Assembly: GCA_964291275.2 (NCBI GenBank)
Contig: OZ219799.1
Location: 1,550,001-1,614,000 of the forward strand
DNA length: 64,000 nucleotides
Direction of reading: 5' to 3'
From: Bin80 sp964291275
GTDB lineage: Bacteria > Bacteroidota > Rhodothermia > Rhodothermales > Bin80
Made by a program: the position numbers and the translations under genes. Under the pieces are notes generated by a model, which ran no database searches, was not told where the DNA came from, and saw only the letters and a program-made list of their open reading frames with translations. Below are positions 26,701 through 34,833 of the stretch, piece by piece. Every line of letters starts with the position of its first letter. The stretch's first letter is position 1.

Positions 26701-27088
26701 ATGGCGTGATCTGATCGGATATCATACTCGATTCGGTGATGTATTACCGCTCTTGGAAGATGTGGATGATCGCTACGTGATCATGAATGCGGGAGACGAA
26801 ATTCAACTGCGCTTCACAGAGGTAAACCCGGTTGAAGTAGGCTGGCAGAGAGATTTCGTCCTTATTGGTGACGGTTGGGTTAAGGATGGCGATTATAATA
26901 CCACCTTCTCTACGACGCTACGGCCCCTGCCATCGCATGGGGATCCTACGTACGATGAACCACCGGGGAGATTGCAGGCAGATCCGGTATATAAGCGTCA
27001 TTCTTCAGACTGGCAGGAATATCATACCCGGTATGTTGTCCCAGAGGGCTATTCCAGAGGAATCAGATTTGAGAGCGAGAATCAGTGA
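23708..27088 (+). CDS. TPR and VCBS/ASPIC-UnbV repeat lipoprotein
   Basis: 1126 residues from the ATG at 23708 (or 23711). A lipoprotein signal ends FVVALGCGG. Residues ~30-200 contain TPR-like helices (AAWANLALMAMRRNELEVAQEHL). Beta-propeller VCBS/FG-GAP repeats with DxDxDG-type calcium loops follow (ADFDQDGDPDAG, SDSNSDGKIELL, GDLDNNGGVDLV). An ASPIC/UnbV-like segment follows (~640-700: FGIGGEVEIRAGLLY and ITWPNGSVQ). A long C-terminal beta region begins CPWLFTWDGEEMTFVTDF. The same family occurs three more times at 51663-62672. It is probably displayed on the outer membrane; ligand unknown. Confidence 0.85.
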   Translation: MMRAGGAVFLTSLFVVALGCGGTGNPQPGSEIYDNTVSAFYAGVSAMEVGEDLRANAKLTLVTELAPMEPAAWANLALMAMRRNELEVAQEHLNRALNLDSTNSGVLLLAAAHARMLGDEAAQVSHLRKAVASDSLNAHALFDLVHLLSGSSDEVAVLMEQLDSAVPENTSVLLKRLEQSVSLGTLDLELLNELASHHWGPDVNEQIQALREAAVEAGDVATQLAFLRNVLLSEPQYRQDLASVRVPIERVGDPITRFIRLASPVSTPASLDDSLQFIVDQSLIPTEGPQEWIAAIALGNAALPAIFYAGLDSVKTLREEAWEAPGVSGHDAGIGIDFDFDFRTDIVLAGAEGMRLLRQDSLEQFADVTATLGLDAAILDAAYTGIWAADVDLEGDVDLLLNTAQNELLALRNNGDGTFERADWFSGISGVKAFAWADFDQDGDPDAGFVDAEGSLVVLQNERQGRFTSMPVSVGDITPLDITVSDSNSDGKIELLVLVDTGQILRITLGYQETVEALAQVNLKTSDAQLLTGDLDNNGGVDLVITEAGQSHILLQDQDYAFYSHGVPVDLEAYALSATRFAGRLDLIGLDADHQPTRFGVLTTKGYHWKQIQPRAAQAVGDQRINSFGIGGEVEIRAGLLYQKQPIMQPIVHFGLGTQSLADVARITWPNGSVQAEFDLLSDEIVSATQRLKGSCPWLFTWDGEEMTFVTDFIWRSPLGLRINAQETAGIMTTEDWVKIRGDQLQPREGYYDVRITAELWETHFFDHVSLMIVDHPIGTEVFVDERFAFPPPELKVHVTGELMPVIGAWDDRGEDVLELVAVQDEKYADFFGRGDYQGITRHHFLEVEISDKTPQDALLIARGWIRPTDSSINVAISQGQHAAPSGLRVEAQLPDGSWETIHANLGFPSGKSKTVLIDLVPAARELDIRRLRLHTNMEIYWDVLYTAAKLSDSDGRVAHLLPAEADLRYRGFSAVSEADRSSPELPEYGTLGGTAQIWRDLIGYHTRFGDVLPLLEDVDDRYVIMNAGDEIQLRFTEVNPVEVGWQRDFVLIGDGWVKDGDYNTTFSTTLRPLPSHGDPTYDEPPGRLQADPVYKRHSSDWQEYHTRYVVPEGYSRGIRFESENQ

Positions 27089-27495
27089 TCTGGTTACTTG
27101 GCTTGATACGAGTCTACGAGGGCTGGGCAAGATTGCTGGATGCGGTAGTTGATACGCGAACAGTCTGCTTTAGGGCTTGCAATGCTTGATGTAATTTCAA
27201 GGGGAAGATAGTTCGTGAGGGGAGGTCGTGCAGTAGCGTCGTATTGAAACGTGACCAAGGTGTGTTCGCTGGGCAGACCTGACCCCGAAAATCTCGGCCA
27301 AAGCCGGCTCTCTGTATTGATTACGTACCCAATCACGCTGCGACCAAGCCATCATCCATGGATCGGCTCTCTAATCTTGCGCAAATCATGGGTGTGAACC
27401 CCTCAACTTGTCAGAAACCGGTATTTTCTGGCAACACTATATTTTTCTCATTGCATTATTGCCGAGGCGGATATCCATCTTCTGGAAGGTCATTC
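27089..27495. other. Intergenic region between convergent genes
   Basis: About 400 bases with no supported gene. A weak hairpin (cagaaa-7-tttctg at 27412-27430) may serve as a terminator. A minus-strand frame at 27094-27336 gives no recognisable protein. Confidence 0.4.
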
Positions 27496-28566
27496 TCACC
27501 AGCTTAGAGAAATCTTCAGGATCCGTCCATCCCTTCCCAGAGCCCAGCCTGTTGAGGGTCCGCCAAATCCAACGGTCCACAGATCCTCGTTAGAAAGCGT
27601 TGTCCATGATGCTCCCTGATTGGTTGTAATGGCCAAGCCCACTGGCCCCACGGCAACCAGCGTGGGCATGGGAGCATGAGGCACGTAAACGGCCCCGTAC
27701 ACTGGTCCAGAAAAGGAAGGCCGGCCGGCTTGAATCCAAGTAATGCCCCCGTCGTCGGATAGCGCAATGTTGTCTTCATGACTTGTCATGTCTGTAACAT
27801 CTCCTCCCAATACTGCACCCGTTGCCTGGTCAAGAAATGCCACAGAGGTGATTCCTCGTACAGATCCTCCTGAAATGGGCGTATCGTGGTACGTCCAAGT
27901 CATGCCCCGATCCGCTGTCTTAAGCACTCTAGCAGGCCCCGATTCGTGAGCGCCCGTACCAATCCATGCCGTGCTGTCTCCTCCTGCATGCAGGCAGTGC
28001 CCGCTAGCAGCAAAACTTCCTTCTCCGGGCCGAGCAGGCGGCAACACTTCAGGTGGTACGCGATGCCATGTTTCTCCACCGTCGCTCGTAGTAATTATGT
28101 AGAATGCACCCTCGAAGGAATCACTAAAGGCCATCCCACTGTGTGCATCCCAAAAATCAATACAGTCAAAAAATCCAGAAGGCTCAGCATTCATAAACTG
28201 CAGTGTCCAGGATTTTCCTCCATCCGTTGTCTTATAGATTCTGGACTGATCTCCATTGCCGATGCTAAGCAGGTAGGCTGTAGTGTCATTTACGGCATGA
28301 ACATCCCTAAACTGAAGCGAATCTGCTCCCGGTACTACGCCGATTTCCCAGTGCTCACCTCCGTCAAGGGTGCGCCCATAGGTACCATTTGTTCCGCTTA
28401 TCCACACTACAGACTCGTCGACCGGGCTTATTCCTATGAAAAGCACCTCGACTCCAGACATCTGTTCTAGGATCTCCACATTCGGCAGCTGAGCTGTTGC
28501 TGTCCCCAGTATTGATAGTGTCAGTAGAACTGGCATTCCTCTGAATATGGCCGTGGGTATTGTCAT
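27496..28566 (-). CDS. Secreted YCF48/BNR-repeat beta-propeller protein
   Basis: 356 residues from the ATG at 28566, which begins a signal peptide (IFRGMPVLLTLSILGTATAQ); the longer frame to 28716 is rejected because it hides the signal. The mature protein is a string of propeller blades with the Asp-box/YCF48 pattern (GRTLDGGEHWEIG, KTTDGGKSWTLQ, TTSDGGETWHRV, KTADRGMTWTYH, LSDDGGITWIQ, TTNQGASWTTL). Similar proteins act as sialidase-like scaffolds or photosystem assembly factors; catalytic sialidase residues are not evident, so a binding or scaffold role is more likely. Confidence 0.85.
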   Translation of the reverse strand: MTIPTAIFRGMPVLLTLSILGTATAQLPNVEILEQMSGVEVLFIGISPVDESVVWISGTNGTYGRTLDGGEHWEIGVVPGADSLQFRDVHAVNDTTAYLLSIGNGDQSRIYKTTDGGKSWTLQFMNAEPSGFFDCIDFWDAHSGMAFSDSFEGAFYIITTSDGGETWHRVPPEVLPPARPGEGSFAASGHCLHAGGDSTAWIGTGAHESGPARVLKTADRGMTWTYHDTPISGGSVRGITSVAFLDQATGAVLGGDVTDMTSHEDNIALSDDGGITWIQAGRPSFSGPVYGAVYVPHAPMPTLVAVGPVGLAITTNQGASWTTLSNEDLWTVGFGGPSTGWALGRDGRILKISLSW

Positions 28567-29102
28567 AGCATTAGGCGTGTAGATGATTGAAAAACTTTCA
28601 AACCAAGGGAATCTCCTCAAGATACATTCCCCTCCGCTACTGCTTAGGAGTACTGTCCAGCGGTATGCAATCCTCCGAAGATTGGCGATAGTCGCATTCC
28701 GCTGCCGAGCCATCACCTTCTACCACGAGATCTAACTTCACCCAATATTTGTCTAAACAGCGAGCACATCCACGATGCCATGGAGTACCATTGGCCGAAA
28801 ATCGGCCAATATTACCCCTGAAAATCCCTATATCACCATAAATCAGCTAACCACTATTTTCCGGGCAAGCACCAATTAGTCCAGAATAAGGAGCCCGTGA
28901 TCCTGTGGGGTCGGGTCATATCCCACGATAATGTTCTCCAAAATCTGGTTTGACTCACGGTTTTACAGTTAACTCAGGACTCGAAATAAAGCCATACCAG
29001 ATCCCTCCTGCCTCGGGGTAAACATCAAAAATCTCCGAAACCCAAACATTGCACTGGTGTAACATCCTCCAATCTGGCATTGATCAAAGCAGATTTTTAT
29101 TC
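28567..29102. other. Divergent intergenic region
   Basis: About 540 bases between the YCF48-type gene (minus) and the DUF3500 gene (plus). No gene is seen. It contains a perfect 9-base inverted repeat at 28790-28810. Confidence 0.5.
28790..28810. promoter_or_regulatory. Perfect palindromic hairpin in divergent promoter region
   Basis: attggccga-AAA-tcggccaat is a perfect 9-base inverted repeat about 225 bases from one start and 290 from the other. It could be an operator for a dimeric regulator or a transcript hairpin. Confidence 0.35.
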
Positions 29103-30236
29103 ATGAACTGTTCAGCGTGTCGCTTGCTTGTATTGTTCGGTTTCCTCAGTCTGTTCCCCTTCAGCTCACCACAGGAAGCGGGGACTATGCAAAATGCTGC
29201 GGTGATGCCGGTTGTTATGGCTCAGCCGCTCAATCCAGAGGATATGCGTTCGACGGCCGTGGCGTTTCTTGGCTCCCTTGATATTGTGCAGTTGTCCAAG
29301 ATTCAGTTTGAGTTCTCCGATATGGATGCCCGTACACGGTGGAGCAACCTGCCCAGTATTTTTTATGAGCGTGGAGGGTTGCGCACCGGGGACATGACCG
29401 TAACTCAGCGTCGTCATCTTCATGCCCTGATCAGGGCATCCACCAGCAGTCAGGGATACTTGAAGATAGCGGGTGTGATGTGGCTTGATGATGTACTCAG
29501 TGAAGCGGCTTCGGAGCGTGGTGCTTCCGGTCGAATGGCAGAGCTGATTGAGAGCTGGTCAACAGAGAACTATTGGATATCTATTTTCGGAAACCCTGAG
29601 ACGGATGAGCAATGGGGCTGGCTTCTTACAGGGCATCACCTTGCTGCCAGCTTTACCGTAGTTGGTGATGATGTTGCGTTCACTCCTTTATTCTTGGGTG
29701 CGGAACCGTATACTGTTGAAACAGGTCCCTATGCGGGTTGGCGGATCCTTTCCCACGAACGGGAACGTGGATACAGGATCATGCAGACACTCACCGATGA
29801 GCAGCGTGCAATAGCTGTACTGGGAGAAGCTGTACCAAATGACATTTTCGAAGGTCCGGGGCAGCGTAACAGACTTGAATCGATTGAGGGCATACAAGCT
29901 TCTGCATTGGGCGAAGCCCAACAGATTTTGCTGTGGGAATTGATTGAGGAGTATGTTCGCAATGCAGATTATCGCGCTGCAAATGCACAATTGGCGAAAA
30001 TTCGCTCGGACGGTCTGGAAGCGTTACGCTTCGCATGGATTGGCCCGACAGAGCATGTAGAGCGTCGATACTACTATCGGGTGCATGGTCCGTCCCTACT
30101 GATCGAATATGTGCGTGAACGAGGAGTTGGCGGAGATGAGAACGGGAGCAATCATATTCATACGATTGTCAGAGATCCCAGTAACGATTACGGAGAAGAT
30201 TGGCTGGATACTCATTATGAGGAGCATCATCGGTGA
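29103..30236 (+). CDS. DUF3500 family secreted protein
   Basis: 377 residues from the ATG at 29103, which starts a signal peptide (CRLLVLFGFLSLFPFSSPQ). The body matches DUF3500: a central WGWLLTGHHLAASFTVVGD, the EPYTVETGPYAGWRILSHE region, and the C-terminal YYYRVHGPSLLIEYVRERG followed by NHIHTIVRDPSNDYGEDWL. The several conserved His residues (GHH, NHIH) suggest a metal site, but no biochemical activity is established for the family. It lies 46 bases before the sugar-isomerase-like gene and may be co-transcribed. Confidence 0.86.
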   Translation: MNCSACRLLVLFGFLSLFPFSSPQEAGTMQNAAVMPVVMAQPLNPEDMRSTAVAFLGSLDIVQLSKIQFEFSDMDARTRWSNLPSIFYERGGLRTGDMTVTQRRHLHALIRASTSSQGYLKIAGVMWLDDVLSEAASERGASGRMAELIESWSTENYWISIFGNPETDEQWGWLLTGHHLAASFTVVGDDVAFTPLFLGAEPYTVETGPYAGWRILSHERERGYRIMQTLTDEQRAIAVLGEAVPNDIFEGPGQRNRLESIEGIQASALGEAQQILLWELIEEYVRNADYRAANAQLAKIRSDGLEALRFAWIGPTEHVERRYYYRVHGPSLLIEYVRERGVGGDENGSNHIHTIVRDPSNDYGEDWLDTHYEEHHR

Positions 30237-30282
30237 TGCTGTTCTCCTCCTATCTTTTGACAAGAAAAAACAATTTTAACTC

Positions 30283-31443
30283 ATGCCCTTAGCTGACTTG
30301 CGCGGACAGGCAAGGATACGGATAGGTGAAGACTTAGTCGCTCATCTGAATTCATTTGACCTCACCCCCAAGTTTTCTGCGGGTATCTGGTTTTTTTCGC
30401 CAGCAGATTCGAGGTTTCATGCCAAGTACAAGCCGGATGAATCAATTGAGGCCAGACTTGAGATTGCTGCATCTTTGAAAGATTACGGTCTGGATGCTTT
30501 GGAAGCACATTATCCGAACGAGATTAACGAAGATAATCTGTCACTCTGGAAAGCCTTTACCCAGGATACCGGAATCCGTTTGTTGACTGTCATTCCGTTG
30601 CTTTTTTACGATGTAGAGTTCGAATTTGGCTCTCTCTCAAATCCCGACGATAAGGTTCGGCAGATGGCGATTGATCGAACGGGGCGCTCGCTAAGTCTGG
30701 CCAGGGAATTAGGGTGTGATTTTTCAGTCGTGTGGCCCGGAATAGACGGCTATGAGAACCCGTTTGGGATGAACATGGCCCATATGCGTCAGCGATTCGC
30801 TGCGGGGTTGGCGGAAGCGCTGGACGCAGCGCCGGGTATGCGTATCGCTTTTGAGCCTAAGCCTTATGAGCCCAGGGGACGCATTCTTTACAGCCTGACT
30901 CCAGAGGGTGTGTTGCTCGGACAGCAGGTTGAGGAAATGCTGCAGCATGGGGAAAATCGGAATCTGCTCGCGGATGGCCATAAACTGGTCTGTATGAATC
31001 CCGAAATTGGGCACTTGCTTATGGGCTTCGAAGACACAGCATATGCCCTGAGCTGGCCCTTATCGGAGGGACGTCTGGCGCATACGCATTGGAATAGTCA
31101 ACCGCTGGGCAACTACGATCAGGACCTTAATGCAGGCCTAATATCGCCAGAGCAAATGGAAGCGGGACTTTACGTGCTCAAAATGCACGGGTACGATGCC
31201 TGGTACGGTCTGGACATTAATCCAGAGCGCATGCCGGTTGATGTAGCGCTCAAGATTTCGATGGATGCCATACGTGCAGCGTGCGATCGTGTCAACTCCA
31301 TCGACCACGAGCGGATCGTTGAAGCAGTCGAAGCTCCAAGTAAACACAGAGGTTTCCTGGAGGCGTACATGGTGCGCGCACGTGCCCCCCGGTCAACCGT
31401 TTTACCTCCAATCGGCGAAACACTATCAACTCGTATTGCTTAA
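30283..31443 (+). CDS. Xylose isomerase-like TIM-barrel protein
   Basis: 386 residues. The barrel shows the metal-binding set of the XylA family: VWPGIDGYE, FEPKPYEPR (E191, K193), MNPEIGH (E241, H244), HTHWN (H267, H269) and YDQDLNAG. The segment equivalent to the catalytic HDxD of XylA reads AHYPNE: His is kept, but the relay Asp is replaced by Asn. It may therefore isomerise another aldose or be a related epimerase; EC 5.3.1.5 is possible but not certain. Confidence 0.8.
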   Translation: MPLADLRGQARIRIGEDLVAHLNSFDLTPKFSAGIWFFSPADSRFHAKYKPDESIEARLEIAASLKDYGLDALEAHYPNEINEDNLSLWKAFTQDTGIRLLTVIPLLFYDVEFEFGSLSNPDDKVRQMAIDRTGRSLSLARELGCDFSVVWPGIDGYENPFGMNMAHMRQRFAAGLAEALDAAPGMRIAFEPKPYEPRGRILYSLTPEGVLLGQQVEEMLQHGENRNLLADGHKLVCMNPEIGHLLMGFEDTAYALSWPLSEGRLAHTHWNSQPLGNYDQDLNAGLISPEQMEAGLYVLKMHGYDAWYGLDINPERMPVDVALKISMDAIRAACDRVNSIDHERIVEAVEAPSKHRGFLEAYMVRARAPRSTVLPPIGETLSTRIA

Positions 31444-31849
31444 CTTATTGCGGTCTGCGAGGTGAGTTGGACACCATCGCGTGTGATTGCTTTCCACATT
31501 CCTGTTGCAGGATGAGATTAAGTAGTTCTCCATGGTACCCTCAAATCCCCGCAGAATACAGAGAATGTTGTAGCAATAATTTTCGCTTGGTACTATCAGG
31601 ATTGTTTATTGCAGGATCCGCTTTCTTTATCTCTCGGTGTTGCTGTGCACTGAATTTGGCTCCCTCACGATCAGATTAGAACGTGATAGAGCTTGCCGCA
31701 CCTGCAGATTGGCCATTGGAATAAAGCATCTTCGGGGGCAGCTGCTATATGCGTAGGCACAATGGAGGAATATCGCAACACGCCAACAAGCAACCTGTTG
31801 AAGGAAACAAGTGTGTTTGTGCTGTAGTGTGAACGTAGTAGGTTAATTC
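31444..31849. other. Intergenic region upstream of korA
   Basis: About 400 bases without a supported gene; it presumably holds the korAB promoter. No strong palindrome or repeat was noticed. Confidence 0.4.
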
Positions 31850-33745
31850 ATGGAAAATCTTCCCTTAAGTACCGTTGCTGCCAGGAAATCCGTGGAGTTA
31901 CTCGATGAAGTCACCGTGCTTTTTGCCGGAGATTCAGGTGATGGCATGCAGTTAACTGGATCCCAGTTCACTTTGGCGACTGCCTTTGCCCAGAATGATC
32001 TGGCAACCCTGCCAGATTTTCCGGCGGAAATCCGTGCACCTGCGGGAACGACTTACGGTGTGAGTGGCTACCAGTTGCACTTTGGATCAGTGAATGTTCG
32101 GACGCCGGGTGACGAAGTTGATTTGCTGGTGGCCATGAACCCAGCTGCACTGAAGGTCAATCTGGGACGCGTTCGACGAGGCGGGGCGATCATAGTTAAC
32201 GTGAATGCCTTTAAGCCTCACAGCTTGAAACTGGCAGGGTATGAGAAAAACAACCCGCTGGAGGATGAAGGAGCATTGAAGGACTATCGGGTCTTCGAGG
32301 TTGAGCTGTCCCAGATGACCGAGGAGGCACTCAAGGGCTTTGGACTCGACAAGAAAGCTGTCGATCGCAGCAAGAATATGTTTGCGCTGGGATTGACACT
32401 CTGGCTTTATTCTCGTCCACTGAAGCCTGCGATGGAGTGGTTGTCAGAGAAATTTTCCAAGCGTCCTGAGCTTGCGGAAGCAAATATACATCTACTGAAG
32501 AAGGGATATCATTTTGGCGAAACCACGGAGGACTTTGTTGTACGATATGAGGTCGCTCCGGCGCCACTTTCGCCTGGTACGTACCGAGCGATTCGCGGAG
32601 TGGAGGCCCTTGCCCTTGGACTGGTTGCAGCCAGTAGTAAGAGTGGGCTGGATCTTTTTTATGGCAGCTATCCAATCACCCCTGCTTCGGATCTGCTTCA
32701 TCATTTAAGCAGGTACAAAAATTTTGGCGTAAAGACGTTTCAGGCAGAAGACGAGATTGCAGCCATTGGCGCAGCTATTGGAGCCAGCTTCGGTGGAAAT
32801 CTGGGAGTCTGTGCAACCAGTGGTCCGGGGTTGACACTGAAGGCGGAAAGTACAGGACTTGCGGCCATGATGGAGTTGCCCATCGTGATCATAGATGTGC
32901 AACGTGGGGGACCGTCAACGGGGTTGCCGACCAAGACTGAGCAAAGCGACCTGCTTCAGGCCATGTATGGCCGCAATGGTGAGGCACCATTACCAGTACT
33001 CTCAGCCGCAACTCCGGGAGATTGTTTCTATGCGGCATATGAGGCCTGTGAGGTGGCTATCCGCCATATGACACCGGTCATTTTGTTGGCAGATGGATAT
33101 ATAGCGAACGGTTCTGAGCCTTGGCGTATTCCATCGTCTAGCGAACTCGGAGGTTTCGATATTAGCTTTGCAGGGAAGACGAATCGTAAGGTGGATGGAA
33201 AGGATGTATTTCTTCCCTACGTACGCGATCCGGATACCCTGGCTCGACCTTGGGCAAAGCCTGGGACGCCAGGTTTGGAGCATCGCCTAGGTGGTTTGGA
33301 GAAGCAACACGAGACGGGGGATGTCTCTTACGATCCGGAGAATCACGAATTCATGACGAATCTTCGGGCGGACAAGGTTGAGCGGGTAGCACAATTCATT
33401 AAACCCACAGAGATATACGGTCATGAGGAAGGGGATTTGCTCATAGTTGGTTGGGGATCAACAGATGGGGTTATCAAGACCGCTGTAGATCAGCTGCACA
33501 ATCATGGATTGAAGGTAGGCACGGTTCAGTTGCGCTATATCAATCCACTACCTCCAGATCTAGGATCTATTCTGGGTCGCTTTGACGGCTATTTGGTGCC
33601 TGAGTTGAATAAAGGACAACTGGTTCGCATCCTGCGTGACCGCTTCCTGCTGCCATTTACCGCTCTTAACAAAATTCAGGGCCAACCATTCAAAGCCAGT
33701 GAAATTGTTGAAGCTGCCATCAATAATTCCGAAGAGGTTAGTTAA
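31850..33745 (+). CDS. korA: 2-oxoacid:ferredoxin oxidoreductase, fused gamma/alpha subunit
   Basis: 631 residues. The N-terminal gamma domain (~20-200) opens with VTVLFAGDSGDGMQLTGSQFT and contains PAEIRAPAGTTYGVSGYQL. The alpha pyrimidine-binding domain (~245-450) carries YGSYPITPASDLLHHLSRY, FQAEDEIAAIGAAIGASFGG and ATSGPGLTLKAES. A C-terminal alpha-II domain follows (~520-620). With KorB it oxidises 2-oxoglutarate (or a related 2-oxoacid) to an acyl-CoA using ferredoxin. The beta-subunit ATG immediately follows the stop. 2-oxoglutarate is the most likely substrate of this two-subunit type, though not proven by sequence alone. Confidence 0.92.
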   Translation: MENLPLSTVAARKSVELLDEVTVLFAGDSGDGMQLTGSQFTLATAFAQNDLATLPDFPAEIRAPAGTTYGVSGYQLHFGSVNVRTPGDEVDLLVAMNPAALKVNLGRVRRGGAIIVNVNAFKPHSLKLAGYEKNNPLEDEGALKDYRVFEVELSQMTEEALKGFGLDKKAVDRSKNMFALGLTLWLYSRPLKPAMEWLSEKFSKRPELAEANIHLLKKGYHFGETTEDFVVRYEVAPAPLSPGTYRAIRGVEALALGLVAASSKSGLDLFYGSYPITPASDLLHHLSRYKNFGVKTFQAEDEIAAIGAAIGASFGGNLGVCATSGPGLTLKAESTGLAAMMELPIVIIDVQRGGPSTGLPTKTEQSDLLQAMYGRNGEAPLPVLSAATPGDCFYAAYEACEVAIRHMTPVILLADGYIANGSEPWRIPSSSELGGFDISFAGKTNRKVDGKDVFLPYVRDPDTLARPWAKPGTPGLEHRLGGLEKQHETGDVSYDPENHEFMTNLRADKVERVAQFIKPTEIYGHEEGDLLIVGWGSTDGVIKTAVDQLHNHGLKVGTVQLRYINPLPPDLGSILGRFDGYLVPELNKGQLVRILRDRFLLPFTALNKIQGQPFKASEIVEAAINNSEEVS

Positions 33746-34819
33746 ATGCCAACACTCCCCCCTTCCAGGAAACCCACACTACCACCAGGTCGTGGACCGC
33801 GCAGAGCGGGCCCACCGAAGGCCAGGATAAACCGCAAGGAGTACACCAGTGATCAGGATGTACGATGGTGCCCAGGCTGTGGGGACTATGCAATTCTCGC
33901 GAGCGTGCAGCGGTTAATGCCGCAGCTGGAGGTGAAGCGGGAAAATGTAGTGTTTGTAAGTGGTATTGGCTGTTCAAGCCGATTCCCGTACTATATGAAC
34001 ACGTATGGAATGCACTCCATTCATGGACGTGCTCCTACGATAGCTACAGGGCTCAAGGCCTCGAGGCCGGACCTGGATGTTTGGGTTGTAACAGGGGATG
34101 GTGATGCGTTGTCTATTGGGGGTAATCACTTGATCCATCTGCTGCGTCGGAATGTGAACCTACAGCTCCTACTGTTCAATAATCAGATCTATGGGCTCAC
34201 CAAGGGGCAGTACAGTCCAACAAGTGAGATCGGTAAAGTGACCAAGAGCAGTCCATTTGGCTCGATTACACCTCCGTTCAATCCTATTTCACTTACTCTT
34301 GGCGCTTCGGCGTCTTTTGTAGCACGAACTGCTGACCGAGATACGAAGCACCTTACCAAAGTACTCAAGCGTGCACATACCCATTCAGGCAGTGCGTTTG
34401 TGGAAGTCTATCAGAACTGTAATATCTACAACGACGGCGCTTTTTTTGACTTTACCGAGAGAGCCACCAAGGCTGATCGGACGGTTTACCTGGAGCACGG
34501 AAAGCCTATGCTTTTTGCAAATGGCAAACGAGGCATCAGACTGGATGGATTCAGGACAAGCGTTTTCGATATTGAAGGGAGAGACGCTTCGGTGAACGAA
34601 GCCATTGTTTACGACGAAACCTCTTTGGAGCTTGCTGGGATTGTGAGCCGAATGTCGCAACGGCCGAATATGCCCAGACCGTTTGGGGTATTTTTCTGCG
34701 AAAAACGCCCAACTTACGAGGAGTTGCTACAGGAGCAGATTGCTGCAATCACCGAGAAACAGGGTCAGGGAGATCTGGACGCGTTACTGTACGCGGCCGA
34801 TACCTGGACTATCCAATAG
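33746..34819 (+). CDS. korB: 2-oxoacid:ferredoxin oxidoreductase, beta (TPP) subunit
   Basis: 357 residues with an N-terminal basic extension. Thiamine diphosphate binding motifs are intact: WCPGCGDYAILASVQ near residue 40, VTGDGDALSIGGNHLIHLL (the GDG...N motif, ~114-132) and NNQIYGLTKGQYSPTS. The CPGCGDY Cys pair fits the KorB type, which lacks the ferredoxin domain of pyruvate enzymes. It forms the catalytic complex with the KorA subunit encoded directly upstream, and the next gene follows 14 bases after the stop. Confidence 0.94.
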   Translation: MPTLPPSRKPTLPPGRGPRRAGPPKARINRKEYTSDQDVRWCPGCGDYAILASVQRLMPQLEVKRENVVFVSGIGCSSRFPYYMNTYGMHSIHGRAPTIATGLKASRPDLDVWVVTGDGDALSIGGNHLIHLLRRNVNLQLLLFNNQIYGLTKGQYSPTSEIGKVTKSSPFGSITPPFNPISLTLGASASFVARTADRDTKHLTKVLKRAHTHSGSAFVEVYQNCNIYNDGAFFDFTERATKADRTVYLEHGKPMLFANGKRGIRLDGFRTSVFDIEGRDASVNEAIVYDETSLELAGIVSRMSQRPNMPRPFGVFFCEKRPTYEELLQEQIAAITEKQGQGDLDALLYAADTWTIQ

Positions 34820-34833
34820 CCTCCTGGTGTGCT

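Noticed and set aside
27094..27336. Minus-strand 80-codon frame between convergent genes
   Set aside because: No signal, domain or ribosome site; composition not clearly coding.
31467..31679. 70-codon plus-strand frame upstream of korA
   Set aside because: Cys-rich, without a recognisable motif, and poorly placed start; likely chance.
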